Positions 8,020 to 15,946 of a stretch of 33,311 nt of DNA are shown here, in pieces (the first letter of the stretch is position 1; each line of letters starts with the position of its first letter). The notes beneath the pieces were generated by a model. It ran no database searches. It was given only the letters and a program-made list of their open reading frames with translations, and was not told the origin of the DNA. The DNA is taken from contig JALOPO010000002.1 in assembly GCA_025453855.1 (NCBI GenBank), positions 1-33,311 of the forward strand, written 5' to 3'. The position numbers were made by a program, and so were the translations under genes. The stretch comes from Gemmatimonadaceae bacterium. GTDB taxonomy: Bacteria; Gemmatimonadota; Gemmatimonadetes; Gemmatimonadales; Gemmatimonadaceae.

Positions 8020-9411
8020 CGCGTCAGCGCCTCGTCGCCGGGCGACGCGTCGGTCGCGGCCACCTCGCGACGACCGGTGAGGCGGCGGCGCAGCAGCGGC
8101 TCGACAGCCGCGAGGAGCGCGGCTGCACCGACGAGCCACGGCGCCCACACGGCGCGTTGCGTGGTGACGAGCGTGGCGCGTGTCACGGGGGTGAGTGCGC
8201 CGGGCGCGGCGGCGAGCGCCGCGAGCGCGCGATCGTCCAGCACGGGGACCGGCGCGTCGCACGGGCGCGCCAGCCGCGCGATGGCGTGACGCGCCTCCGG
8301 CGTGATGGCGGCGTCGCCGCGCGAGGGAAGGCCGATCTCCACGAAGCGAGTGCAGCCGCCATGCGGTCCGCGGAGCTCGACCGCAGCAGGGGATCCGTCG
8401 CGCCACCACGCGATCACGTTCGTCCACTGAAAGAGCGGCGGCTCGACTCGACGCCCGCGCGCGAGCGGCGCGACCCAGACGGTTCCGTCATCGAGGCGAA
8501 CGGCATCGAGATCGGCGCGGACGGAATCCGGAGCTGGCATCCACAGGATCCGCGTGGCCGTCGAGTCGCGACCGTCTTCGAACGTGGTGCGGCCCAGCGT
8601 CACGCGCGCGCCGCCCGGCACGCGCGGCACAATGCCCGCAGCCACCGGGTCGTCCGGTAGGGCTGGCGCCATGTACAGCATGGTGATCGAGCCAGGTGTC
8701 GTGTCGCCCGCCGGCGCCGCACTCGCGACGCGCACCATTGCGAGTCGCTCCGGTAGCAGTGCGCGCAACTGCCGGGTGGCGGCGGTCACCGCATCGGCGT
8801 GGAACGGCGAGACGACGGTGAACGCGAGCGTGTCGGCATCACGCGCGAGCGAATCGCGAATGCGGGCGAGCACCGCGAGCGCGACATCGAGCCGCGAAGG
8901 CAGGAACCGGCGCGGTAGACGAACGGGTGGGTGCGGTGGGAAGACGAACCGCTTGCCCACGGCGCTGGCCGGGCGTGCCTGCGAGACGGAATCCCGCCAT
9001 GCGCGCGCCAGCGAATCCGCATCCGGCGGATCGCGCCGCGCCATGCTGTCCGCGCGCCATGCCGCCACCGACTGCACCCGCGCCGCCGTGTCGAAGTCGA
9101 TCACCGCATCGCGCGCATCGAGCCCGCGCACCGCCGCCATCCGCGCCCCCTCGCTCGCTCGCGCATCGAGCAGCACCACGCGCCGCACGCGCACCGACTC
9201 GCCCGCCGGGACGCACTGCGCCGCCCCGAGGCCGAGCAGCGCCAGCACGAGCACCCGCAGCACGAGGAGCCAGGGATCGCGCGGCCGGCGCACGAGCGCC
9301 CGCGCATCGAGGTCGCCGGCGGGGAGGAAGCGCGCCGAGCAGGTGCGCGAGCACCGTCGCCAGCGCCGCCACACCGGCGACCCCGAGCAGCAGCGGCGCG
9401 AGCCACGTCAT
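8016..9411 (-). CDS. BatA-like double-transmembrane protein with apparent frameshift near 9335
   Basis: The natural start is the ATG at 9411, overlapping the DUF58 stop as ATGA. It encodes MTWLAPLLLGVAGVAALATV, the typical BatA N-terminal helix. About 25 codons later the sense continues in another frame as ARFLPAGDLDARALVRRP, followed by the second helix DPWLLVLRVLVLALLGLGAA. The total span of 1396 nt is one base more than a whole number of codons. Removing one base near 9333-9339 would join the two helices in frame (LLARFLP). The downstream frame alone could only start at a GTG (9374) and would lack helix one. The rest holds a von Willebrand-like domain and a C-terminal helix (APWLVGAAALLAAV). 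BatA-type proteins sit in the inner membrane with MoxR and DUF58. This is either a sequencing error or a real lesion. Confidence 0.8.
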
Positions 9412-10391
9412 GCGCGTCCCACGGTCACCGGCGTGCCCGCCGCACGCGCGGGCGCCGCACCGTCCGGCGACGCCGGCTCGCGTCCCGTCGCATCGCGCGC
9501 CGCCGCCAGCCGCCGCACCCACGTGGCCGCCGGGAGCGCATCGTCGACCTCGAGGTAGCGCGCGCCGATCCGCTGCCACGCCGCGCGCTCCTCGGCGCGC
9601 CACGCGGCGAAGGTCGCGTCGTGCGCGAGTGCCGCCGTGCGCGCGAGCGGCCGCCGCAGCCCATCATCCTCGGGATCGACGGCGATCGCCCCCGCCATCG
9701 CGAGTGCGCGCTCGCCGGCAGCCACCACGTGCGCCACGTGCAGCTCGGTCCCGTGCGCCACCAGCGTCGCCGCCGCCGCGCGCATCGCGTCGGCATCGCC
9801 GAGCAGGTCGCTCACGATCACCACGCGCGCGACCGCACGCTGCGGGGCGAGGAGCGGCGCGCACGCGGCGTCGCCGGCGGGTGCGGTCGCATCGAGCACG
9901 CGCATCAGCTCGCGCACCACGTCGCCGCGGCCGCGCGGGGCGAGGCGCAGCGACGCGTCGGCGTGCGCGATCGCGAGCCCCACCGGGTCGCCGGCCGCGC
10001 GCGCGATCGCCGCCACGCCGATCGTCACGTGCCGCGCGACGCGCCACTTGCCCGCACCGCCCGGCGGCGCCGCCATCGACGCGCTCGCGTCGACCACCAG
10101 CAGCGTCGGCGCGATGCTCGACGAGGGGGCGAGGCGGATGTACGCGCGCTCGGTGCGCGCCAGCAGCTTCCAGTCGAGGCGGCGCGGATCGTCGCCCTGC
10201 CGGTACGGCCGATGCGCCATCACCTCCATGCTCGGCGCGGTGCGTCGCGCCTCGTGCGCGCCGGTGACGGCGTGCGGCGGCCGGCGATCGGCGCGCCAGC
10301 GGATCCCGCGCACGGCGTCGAGGAGCGCGCCGTACTCGTGCGCGGCGCGCGTCGCCTCGTTCGTCGCGCTCTCGCCACGCCGCGCCGTCAT
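9408..10391 (-). CDS. DUF58 domain-containing protein (MoxR partner)
   Basis: I start this 327-aa protein at the ATG at 10391, five bases after the moxR stop; earlier codons lie inside moxR and read as noise. The DUF58 signature YRQGDDPRRLDW is at residues 63-74, followed by 'LLARTERAYIRL'. A von Willebrand factor A-like fold then begins with LLVVDASASM (97-106), whose DxSxS metal-site motif is intact. DUF58 proteins are the usual direct partner of MoxR AAA+ ATPases; the pair is thought to act as a chaperone that inserts metals or assembles protein complexes. No transmembrane segment is seen. It overlaps the BatA-like gene by four bases, consistent with coupled expression. Confidence 0.94.
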   Translation of the reverse strand: MTARRGESATNEATRAAHEYGALLDAVRGIRWRADRRPPHAVTGAHEARRTAPSMEVMAHRPYRQGDDPRRLDWKLLARTERAYIRLAPSSSIAPTLLVVDASASMAAPPGGAGKWRVARHVTIGVAAIARAAGDPVGLAIAHADASLRLAPRGRGDVVRELMRVLDATAPAGDAACAPLLAPQRAVARVVIVSDLLGDADAMRAAAATLVAHGTELHVAHVVAAGERALAMAGAIAVDPEDDGLRRPLARTAALAHDATFAAWRAEERAAWQRIGARYLEVDDALPAATWVRRLAAARDATGREPASPDGAAPARAAGTPVTVGRA

Positions 10392-10395
10392 GCGC

Positions 10396-11424
10396 TCAGT
10401 CGGCGATCGCGCCCCGCGGCGGCGGCACCGCGTCGAGCAGCGCGCGCACGATCGCGTCGGCATCCACGCCGTCGGCCTCGGCCGCGTAGTTCGGGAGCAC
10501 GCGATGGCGCAGCACCGGGAGCGCGACACGACGCACGTCGTCGGGCGTGGGCACCGGGCGCCCGTCGAGCAGCGCGTGCGCCTTGGCGCCGAGCACCAGC
10601 GCCTGCCCCGCGCGCGGCCCGGCCCCCCAGCGCACGTAGCGCTGCACGAGCGACGGCGTGCGCGCGTCGCCCGGGCGCGAGGCGCGCACGAGCTGCGCCG
10701 CGTAGCGCAGCACCGGTTCGGCGGCGGGGAGCTCGCGCACCGCGAGCTGCAGCGCGCGGACCTCGTGCGCGCCCAGCACCGGCTCGAGCGCGGCCGTCGC
10801 GCGGCCCGTCGTCTGGCGCAGGATCGCCACCTCGTCGTCCTCGCCCGGATAGCCGACGCGCACCTGGAAGAGGAAGCGGTCGAGCTGCGCCTCGGGGAGC
10901 GGGTAGGTCCCCTCCTGCTCGATCGGGTTCTGCGTGGCGAGCACGAAGAACGGGTTGGGCAGCGGCATCGACTCGCCGGCGGCGGTCACGCGACGCTCCT
11001 GCATCGCCTCGAGCAGCGCGGCCTGCGTGCGCGGCGGCGCGCGATTGATCTCGTCGGCCAGGACGATGTTGGCGAAGACGGGGCCGCGCACGAAGCGGAA
11101 GCTGCGGTGCCCCGTCGCGGTGTCCTCCTCCAGCAGCTCGGTGCCGGTGATGTCGCTCGGCACCAGGTCCGGCGTGAACTGGATGCGGCGGAACTCGAGC
11201 GACATGGCATCGGCGACGCTCTGCACCATGAGCGTCTTCGCGAGCCCCGGCACGCCGACGAGGAGCGCATGGCCACCCGCGAGGATCGCCAGCAGGAGCT
11301 CGTCGAGCGCCTCGCCCTGCCCCACCACGCGCGTCGCCACCTGCGCGCGCAGCCGCTGCGCCCCCTGGACGAGCGCGGCGAGGTCGCTCGCGGGCGCGAC
11401 CTGTGTGCGGGGTGGCGCCGTCAT
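10396..11424 (-). CDS. MoxR-family AAA+ ATPase
   Basis: I start this 342-aa cytoplasmic ATPase at the ATG at 11424 (MTAPPRTQ); the frame is open upstream but gives non-family sequence. Motifs in order are Walker A GVPGLAKT (57-64), the MoxR-specific 'RIQFTPDLVPSDITG' (80-94), Walker B VLADEINRAPPRTQAALLEA (121-140), sensor 1 VLATQNP (161-167) and 'EGTYPLPEAQLDRF', with the C-terminal lid following. MoxR ATPases form hexameric rings that work with VWA-domain proteins in protein or metal-site maturation, stress resistance and cell-envelope integrity. It heads the run DUF58, BatA-like, DUF4175-like, DUF4159. The small ubiquitin-like gene upstream ends 22 nt before its start, so that gene may be the true first cistron. 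Confidence 0.96.
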   Translation of the reverse strand: MTAPPRTQVAPASDLAALVQGAQRLRAQVATRVVGQGEALDELLLAILAGGHALLVGVPGLAKTLMVQSVADAMSLEFRRIQFTPDLVPSDITGTELLEEDTATGHRSFRFVRGPVFANIVLADEINRAPPRTQAALLEAMQERRVTAAGESMPLPNPFFVLATQNPIEQEGTYPLPEAQLDRFLFQVRVGYPGEDDEVAILRQTTGRATAALEPVLGAHEVRALQLAVRELPAAEPVLRYAAQLVRASRPGDARTPSLVQRYVRWGAGPRAGQALVLGAKAHALLDGRPVPTPDDVRRVALPVLRHRVLPNYAAEADGVDADAIVRALLDAVPPPRGAIAD

Positions 11425-11446
11425 GGCGTGCGACGCGACGTGCGGC

Positions 11447-11797
11447 TCACTTGAGCGGACGACGCTTGCGGAAGTGCAGGAGCAGCGTGGAGCCGTCGAG
11501 CACGCCCGCGTCGGCGAGCGCACGGCGCTCGTCGCGCACCTCGTGGCCGCGCAGCTTCACGAGCACGTCGTCCGGGTACTGCACGTCGGGGGCGAGCACG
11601 GCCAGCGCGCGCGCCTTCACCGTCGCCACCGACTCGCGCGGCGAGGCGACGACCGCGATCGCGTCCCACGCGTCGAGGAACTGCACGCGGAAGGCGATGG
11701 TCGCCTCGCCCTCGCCCGCGAGGACGAGCGGCGCGCCGGGTGTGCGGAGCTGGTTCACGAACGGCGTCGTGCCGGCGGGAACGGACGAGTGGGCCAT
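11447..11797 (-). CDS. Small ubiquitin-like-fold protein without C-terminal Gly-Gly
   Basis: This 116-aa protein has a variable N-terminal extension (1-30), then a segment that follows the ubiquitin pattern. Strands lie at about 33-40 (TIAFRVQF) and 45-51 (DAIAVVA), then a helix (55-68, SVATVKARALAVLA, like ubiquitin's TIENVKAKIQ). Next come strand VLVKLRG (78-84) with 'G.EVRDERRALADAGV' (ubiquitin G.qLeDgrTLsDYnI) and a last strand GSTLLLHFRKRR (compare ubiquitin STLHLVLRLR). It ends in RPLK, not Gly-Gly, so a direct modifier role would need a different mechanism. YukD/EsaB of type VII secretion is a precedent for a ubiquitin fold without Gly-Gly. No E1, E2 or JAB gene is adjacent. It is 22 nt upstream of moxR in the same direction. 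The fold call is my reading of pattern, not a search result. Confidence 0.75.
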   Translation of the reverse strand: MAHSSVPAGTTPFVNQLRTPGAPLVLAGEGEATIAFRVQFLDAWDAIAVVASPRESVATVKARALAVLAPDVQYPDDVLVKLRGHEVRDERRALADAGVLDGSTLLLHFRKRRPLK

Positions 11798-11896
11798 GGC
11801 TCGGTGCGGGTGGCGTGGGCGCGGGCGCTCACGCGGTGGGTACGTCGCGGGCCGGCCGAAGGTTGCAGCCGGCGCCGGTCGCTCGCCGCGCGGCGA

Positions 11897-12229
11897 TCAG
11901 GGCGCGGCCGTGCTCGCGTCGCCCTCGGCGAGCGCGGGCGGCTCGGGGGGCGCCACGTACGGCGGGAGCGTGGAGAGGAAGCGGGCGATCTGCTGGTCGA
12001 ACAGGTAGGAGCTCCCGGTGACGCGCGTCCCCTCGGGGAGCGGTGCCACGCCGATGATGAGCTCCTCGTTCCCCTGCCCGCGCAGCGCCACGAAGGTCGG
12101 GCCTTCCTTCTCGGGGAAGGCGGCGTAGATGCCGTTCTGGCTGGCGAAGAAGTCGACGGCGCGGGCGAGCACCGCGGCGCCATCGAGTGCGGTGGCGGCT
12201 TCCTGGAGCGTGCGGACGGGGGCGGTCAT
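11897..12229 (-). CDS. Conserved-looking small protein of unknown function
   Basis: This is a 110-aa protein I do not recognise. An N-terminal helix (TLQEAATALDGAAVLARAVDFF) is followed by an alternating beta-rich core (PTFVALRGQG, EELIIGVAPLP, TRVTGSSYLFD), a helix QQIARFLSTL, and a Pro/Ala/Glu-rich tail (about 90-110). It has no signal peptide, cysteine or transmembrane segment, so it is probably cytoplasmic. The codon-level protein composition (Phe, Tyr and Gln present, few Arg runs) is that of a true gene rather than an antisense shadow. It lies between an unknown gene (51-nt gap upstream) and the ubiquitin-like gene (99 nt downstream), all on one strand. A TATCTT element six bases before the ATG suggests it may be transcribed as a leaderless message. 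Confidence 0.75.
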   Translation of the reverse strand: MTAPVRTLQEAATALDGAAVLARAVDFFASQNGIYAAFPEKEGPTFVALRGQGNEELIIGVAPLPEGTRVTGSSYLFDQQIARFLSTLPPYVAPPEPPALAEGDASTAAP

Positions 12230-12235
12230 GGCCGG

Positions 12236-12241
12236 AAGATA
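12236..12241 (-). promoter_or_regulatory. Candidate -10 element giving a leaderless message
   Basis: TATCTT on the minus strand ends six bases before the ATG at 12229. That distance would put the transcription start at or next to the ATG. The surrounding sequence is almost pure G/C, which makes this AT-rich hexamer stand out. No -35 consensus is visible. The same six-base spacing is seen upstream of trpS. Confidence 0.35.
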
Positions 12242-12280
12242 GCCACGCCCGCCCCCGTCGCCCCGCGCCCGCCGCGCCGG

Positions 12281-12946
12281 TCAGCCGAGCGCGAGCGAGA
12301 CGAGCGGTGTGCTGAGCGGCTGCTCGCTCCCGGTGCTGTCGAGCGCCGCGAAGCGCGCCGCGGCGATCGCGTGCGGGCCCGGGTCGCCCATGCCGCCGTT
12401 CATCGTGTCCATGAGCGTGCAGGTCGCGCCGACGACGATGCTCTCGGCGGTGCCGAAGAGGACGTCCTGCACGAGGCGCAGGAGCCCCTCGGCGACGAGG
12501 CGATCCTCGAAGAAGACGTTGGGCTGCGTGATGAACGCATCCCAGGCGGTGGCCGCGGCCGGCCCGGTGAGCGACGAGACGGTGCCGCCGACGTAGGTCG
12601 CGCGCGTGATCGGCGCCCGGTTGCGCGTGTCGACCATGGTGCTCATCTGGAAGGCGATCTGCGCCATCGCCGAGACGGTCACGCCGTCGGCGGCGTAGTA
12701 GGCGATGCCGAGGACGCTCACGAAGCGCGGCACCTCCATGCTGCCGACGTTCTTCGCGACGACGCCCGCGACCAGCAGGCGCGGGATGATCTCGCGCGGC
12801 GTGGGATTGCGCACGTCGCCGGTGGGCGGCTTGACCGGCGGTGGGGCGGCCGATCCGTCGCGGATCGACCCGGGGAGCTTCTTCACGGGCGGCGGGGCGG
12901 CGCCGCGGCGCACGGCGGGAGTGGCGGCCTTCTTCTTCGCGGGCAT
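12281..12946 (-). CDS. Unknown protein with Lys/Pro-rich N-terminal tail
   Basis: This is a 221-aa protein with no recognised family. Residues 1-47 are a low-complexity basic tail (MPAKKKAATPAVRRG, then repeated APPPVK and PPVKPP motifs), probably disordered. The rest is a compact domain with mixed hydrophobic segments, including IIPRLLVAGVVAKNVG, VLGIAYYAADGVTVSAMAQI, GLLRLVQDVLFG and SIVVGATCTLMDTMNGG. No enzyme motif is evident, and the hydrophobic runs are too interrupted to be clear transmembrane helices. A GAGAG upstream of the ATG at 12946 may be the ribosome-binding site. The gene lies 96 nt after the Ser/Thr kinase gene and 51 nt before the next unknown gene, so kinase, this gene and the ubiquitin-like gene could form one operon. 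The basic tail could be a kinase target or bind nucleic acid; both are speculation. Confidence 0.77.
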   Translation of the reverse strand: MPAKKKAATPAVRRGAAPPPVKKLPGSIRDGSAAPPPVKPPTGDVRNPTPREIIPRLLVAGVVAKNVGSMEVPRFVSVLGIAYYAADGVTVSAMAQIAFQMSTMVDTRNRAPITRATYVGGTVSSLTGPAAATAWDAFITQPNVFFEDRLVAEGLLRLVQDVLFGTAESIVVGATCTLMDTMNGGMGDPGPHAIAAARFAALDSTGSEQPLSTPLVSLALG

Positions 12947-13042
12947 CGGCTCTCGTGGGCGGGGGAGTGGAAGATGCGAGGCGACGCGCGCCTCAGGGCG
13001 CGAGCGCGCCGGTCGTGCGGGACGAACACCGCGTCACTCGCC

Positions 13043-15757
13043 TCACTGCGCGAGTGCCCGCAGGCAGAGGTGCATGGGGAGCTGCGTGACGGCGGTGCGC
13101 GGACGGAGCGCGACCTCGCGCAGGAGGGTGCGCGCCCGTGCGCTGTCGCCGATCACGCGAAGCTGCTGCACCGCCGCGGCCACCGCCACGGCATCGATGG
13201 GGCGATCGCCGCCGGTGTCGTCGGTCGGGTCGCCGCGACGCGCGATCGCGACCAGCGTGTCGGCATACGCGGTCGGCGTGAGCGACGGTGCGACGCGCGC
13301 CGCCGCCGCCAGCGCCGGTGCCAGCCCCGCGCGTCGGCGATCGGCGCCCGCGAGCGCGGCCACCGCGTCACCCTGCACCGCGTTGACGCGCGCATCGCTC
13401 CCGAGGAGCGTGCTCGCGAAGCGATGGACCGCGAGCGTGGTGTCGATCGTGACGGCGAGTCGCGTCCGTGCCTGCGGGGCGATCGCGTCGAGCACGAGGC
13501 GCTGCTGCACGAACCAGCGGCGGAGCGTGCGGCTGTAGCCGGTGTCGGCCGCGGCACGGGCGAGGATCGAGTCGGCGCGCGTGAGTTCCCCCATCGCGCA
13601 CGCCCCGCCGGCGCGCGCGGCGGTCACCAGCGGGCCGACGTAGAGCTGCGTGGGCGAGACGCGTCCGCTCTCCGCCAGCTCGTCGGCCACGCGGCGCACC
13701 AGCGCGCCGTCACGTCGTGCGAGCGCCTCGCCGATGAGCGCGAACGGCTGCTGCTCGGCCGTGAAGCGCGGGCGCAATGCGGCGATCGAGTCGGGGCGAC
13801 CGAGCGCGGCGAGCGCGATCACCTGGTTGAAGAGCGCGGTCCACCCGGTCTCCTTGCGGATCGGGTTGAAGCGCCAGGCCGCGGCGAAGTCGTCGAGCGC
13901 GCCGGCGTAGTCGCCGAGGTAGAGGCGCGCGTTGCCGCGGTTGTTGCGCGCCGAGAGCGCGGTGCTGTCGACCGCCAGCACCTCGTCGTAGATGCGCACC
14001 GCGCGCGCCGGGTCGGCATCGACCTTGAGCGCCACTTCCGCATCGAGGCGCAGCCGCTGCAGGTCGGTGAGGCGCTGCGGGAAGGCGCGGGCGCGCTGCA
14101 GCATGGCGACCGTCGAGTCGCGCACCCCGAGGTTGCCGTAGTTGGTCGCGAGCGCCGCCCATGCGGCCGCGAAGGCGGTGTCGCGCGCCACGGCACGGCG
14201 CAGCAGCGCGGTCCCCTCCTCGATGCGGCCGGCGCGGCTCAGCTCCACACCGCGCACGTACTCGTCGAAGGCATCGAGCGCCGGCGTGGCGACGTCGTAG
14301 AGCGGGCGCGCGCCGCGCAGCTCCTCGGCGCGCGCCCCCACCGCCTGCTGCAGCCTGCGGCCGAGGCGATCGACGAGCGAGACGATCGAGTCGCGCGGCC
14401 CGCGCTCGGCGAGCGTCACGAGCGAGCGGCCGTCACTGCTGGCGAGGACGTCGAGCGAGATGCTGATCGCCGGGCCGAGGTTGCCGACGGTGCCGGTGAT
14501 CGCGGCGGGGACGCCGTAGCGCTTCGCCGCCTCGACCGCGCGCACGGGGGTGATGCGTGCGGTGTCGGGCCACCCCGCGGCGCGCGCGACGCGCCGCATG
14601 TCGAGCGCGCTCAGGCCGCGCGCCACGCGCGACTCCTCGAGGCTCGCGCGCACCAGCTCGCGCACCGCGCGGGCGAGCGCGGTGTCGGCGGTGCCGGCGT
14701 CGAAGTCGCCCACCACCACCCATCCGCGCGACGGCGCATCGACGGCCGCGAGATCCACCGCCATCGGCTCGACCGTCTCGGCGGCGGCACGGCGCGAGCG
14801 CCACGTCTCGACGCCCACGATCGTCGCCGCCACGGCGAGCGTCGCCCCGAAGGCCGCCATGGCCCACGAGCGGCGGGCGGCGACGGGGCGCGGGCGCGCG
14901 GGGGCGACCGCCACGCTCCCGCTCCGCGAGAAGGCGCGCAGGTCGTCGAGTTCGTGGGCGGCGTCGGCGGCGGTGGGGCGGCGGAGCGGATTCTTGTCGA
15001 GCATCCGCTGCACGAGCGCGTCGATCCCGGCCGGGATCCCGGTGCGCTGCAGGAGCGACGGGGGCGGATCGTTCACGTGGCGCAGGAGGACGAGGGCGTG
15101 CGGGCCGCGCCCGAACGGCGGGGCGCCCGCCAGCATCTCGTACAGCACGCACCCCAACGCGTACACGTCGCTCGCTCCCGTGACCTCGTGCTCCCCCGTG
15201 CCCTGCTCGGGGCTCATGTAGGCCGGCGTCCCCACGACGTGGCCCGTCTTCGTCCACGAGCTCTTGCGGATTCCATCGACGAGGCGCGCCACGCCGAAGT
15301 CGCCGAGCACGGCGTGCCCCTCCTCAAGGAGGATGTTCTCGGGCTTCACGTCGCGGTGCACGACGGCGTGCGCGTGGGCGAAGGCGAGCGCCTCGGCCAC
15401 CTCCTGCGCGATGCGCAGCGCCTCGTGGGTGGCCAGCGCGCCGTCGTCGAGGCGGGCGCGGAGCGAGGCGCCGCGGATGAGCGGCATCACGTACCAGCGG
15501 AGCTGCTCGTGCGCCCCCGAGTCGTGGACGGGGAGGATGTGGGGATGGGTGAGCCGCGCGGCGAGCTCGATCTCGCGCCGGAAACGATCGGCGGCGTGCG
15601 GGCTCGTGTCGTCGTCCTTGAGCACCTTGACCGCCACGTCGCGCGCGTGGCGCCGGTCGGTGGCGCGGTAGACGACGGCCATGCCGCCCTGCCCGATGGA
15701 CTCGTGCAGGACGTACCGCTCCCCCAGCGCCGCTGCCAGCGCCTCAGTGCTTCGCAT
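13043..15757 (-). CDS. Membrane Ser/Thr protein kinase with TPR-like C-terminal sensor region
   Basis: The start at the ATG at 15757 (MRSTEALAAALGERY) gives 904 aa; the open upstream extension is not kinase-like. The PknB-type kinase domain spans about residues 14-270, with GQGGMAVVYRA (22-32), catalytic Lys44, HRDVKPEN (134-141), DFG (153-155) and GTPAYMSPEQ. It should therefore be active. One transmembrane helix (about 298-318) leads to an extracytoplasmic part. That part starts with a domain containing RGWVVVGDFD and 'ALARAVRELVRASLEES', seen in many kinases and adenylate cyclases of these bacteria, and continues as a tetratricopeptide-like helical repeat region to the C-terminus. It would sense envelope conditions or partner proteins and signal inside. 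A weak AT-rich patch at 15783-15805 may hold its promoter. Confidence 0.95.
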   Translation of the reverse strand: MRSTEALAAALGERYVLHESIGQGGMAVVYRATDRRHARDVAVKVLKDDDTSPHAADRFRREIELAARLTHPHILPVHDSGAHEQLRWYVMPLIRGASLRARLDDGALATHEALRIAQEVAEALAFAHAHAVVHRDVKPENILLEEGHAVLGDFGVARLVDGIRKSSWTKTGHVVGTPAYMSPEQGTGEHEVTGASDVYALGCVLYEMLAGAPPFGRGPHALVLLRHVNDPPPSLLQRTGIPAGIDALVQRMLDKNPLRRPTAADAAHELDDLRAFSRSGSVAVAPARPRPVAARRSWAMAAFGATLAVAATIVGVETWRSRRAAAETVEPMAVDLAAVDAPSRGWVVVGDFDAGTADTALARAVRELVRASLEESRVARGLSALDMRRVARAAGWPDTARITPVRAVEAAKRYGVPAAITGTVGNLGPAISISLDVLASSDGRSLVTLAERGPRDSIVSLVDRLGRRLQQAVGARAEELRGARPLYDVATPALDAFDEYVRGVELSRAGRIEEGTALLRRAVARDTAFAAAWAALATNYGNLGVRDSTVAMLQRARAFPQRLTDLQRLRLDAEVALKVDADPARAVRIYDEVLAVDSTALSARNNRGNARLYLGDYAGALDDFAAAWRFNPIRKETGWTALFNQVIALAALGRPDSIAALRPRFTAEQQPFALIGEALARRDGALVRRVADELAESGRVSPTQLYVGPLVTAARAGGACAMGELTRADSILARAAADTGYSRTLRRWFVQQRLVLDAIAPQARTRLAVTIDTTLAVHRFASTLLGSDARVNAVQGDAVAALAGADRRRAGLAPALAAAARVAPSLTPTAYADTLVAIARRGDPTDDTGGDRPIDAVAVAAAVQQLRVIGDSARARTLLREVALRPRTAVTQLPMHLCLRALAQ

Positions 15758-15889
15758 GCATCCCCGTGTGGCGGACGCGGCCAAGAATGGTCGAAAGATT
15801 AAGCCACTGACAGGGGTGCGCCCCGATGGAGGTGGCGCGCCGGCCACCCGAGTGCGCAGCGGCGTCGCGCACAAGCGATCTCGGGCGCA

Positions 15890-15922
15890 CCGCGCCCCCG
15901 GTGCCAGGCACCGGGGGCGCGG
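15890..15922. repeat. Perfect 16-bp inverted repeat with GGTGCC-A-GGCACC core
   Basis: The arms 15890-15905 and 15907-15922 are perfect reverse complements around a single A at 15906. As an RNA it would be a very stable GC stem, although the centre is too tight for a normal loop. It lies 25 bases after the SDR stop and upstream of the kinase, so it could act as a terminator for the SDR gene. The core GGTGCCAGGCACC recurs in the hairpin at 22917-22958, which suggests a dispersed palindromic element rather than only a terminator. Confidence 0.8.
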
Positions 15923-15946
15923 GGGGCGCGGGTGGCGCGGTGCGCG

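Noticed and set aside
6355-8289. 644-codon plus-strand open frame
   Set aside because: It is antisense to the DUF4175-like and BatA-like genes, is of low complexity and has no motif.
11447-11797. A ubiquitin-conjugation operon (E1/E2/JAB)
   Set aside because: No adjacent gene shows E1 nucleotide-binding, E2 catalytic Cys or JAB metal-binding motifs, and the ubiquitin-like protein lacks a terminal Gly-Gly.
10934-15802. A 1622-codon open frame on the plus strand
   Set aside because: It lies antisense to moxR, three small genes and the kinase. Its product is dominated by Arg, Ala, Gly and Glu/His repeats without any domain, as expected for a stop-poor antisense frame in GC-rich DNA.
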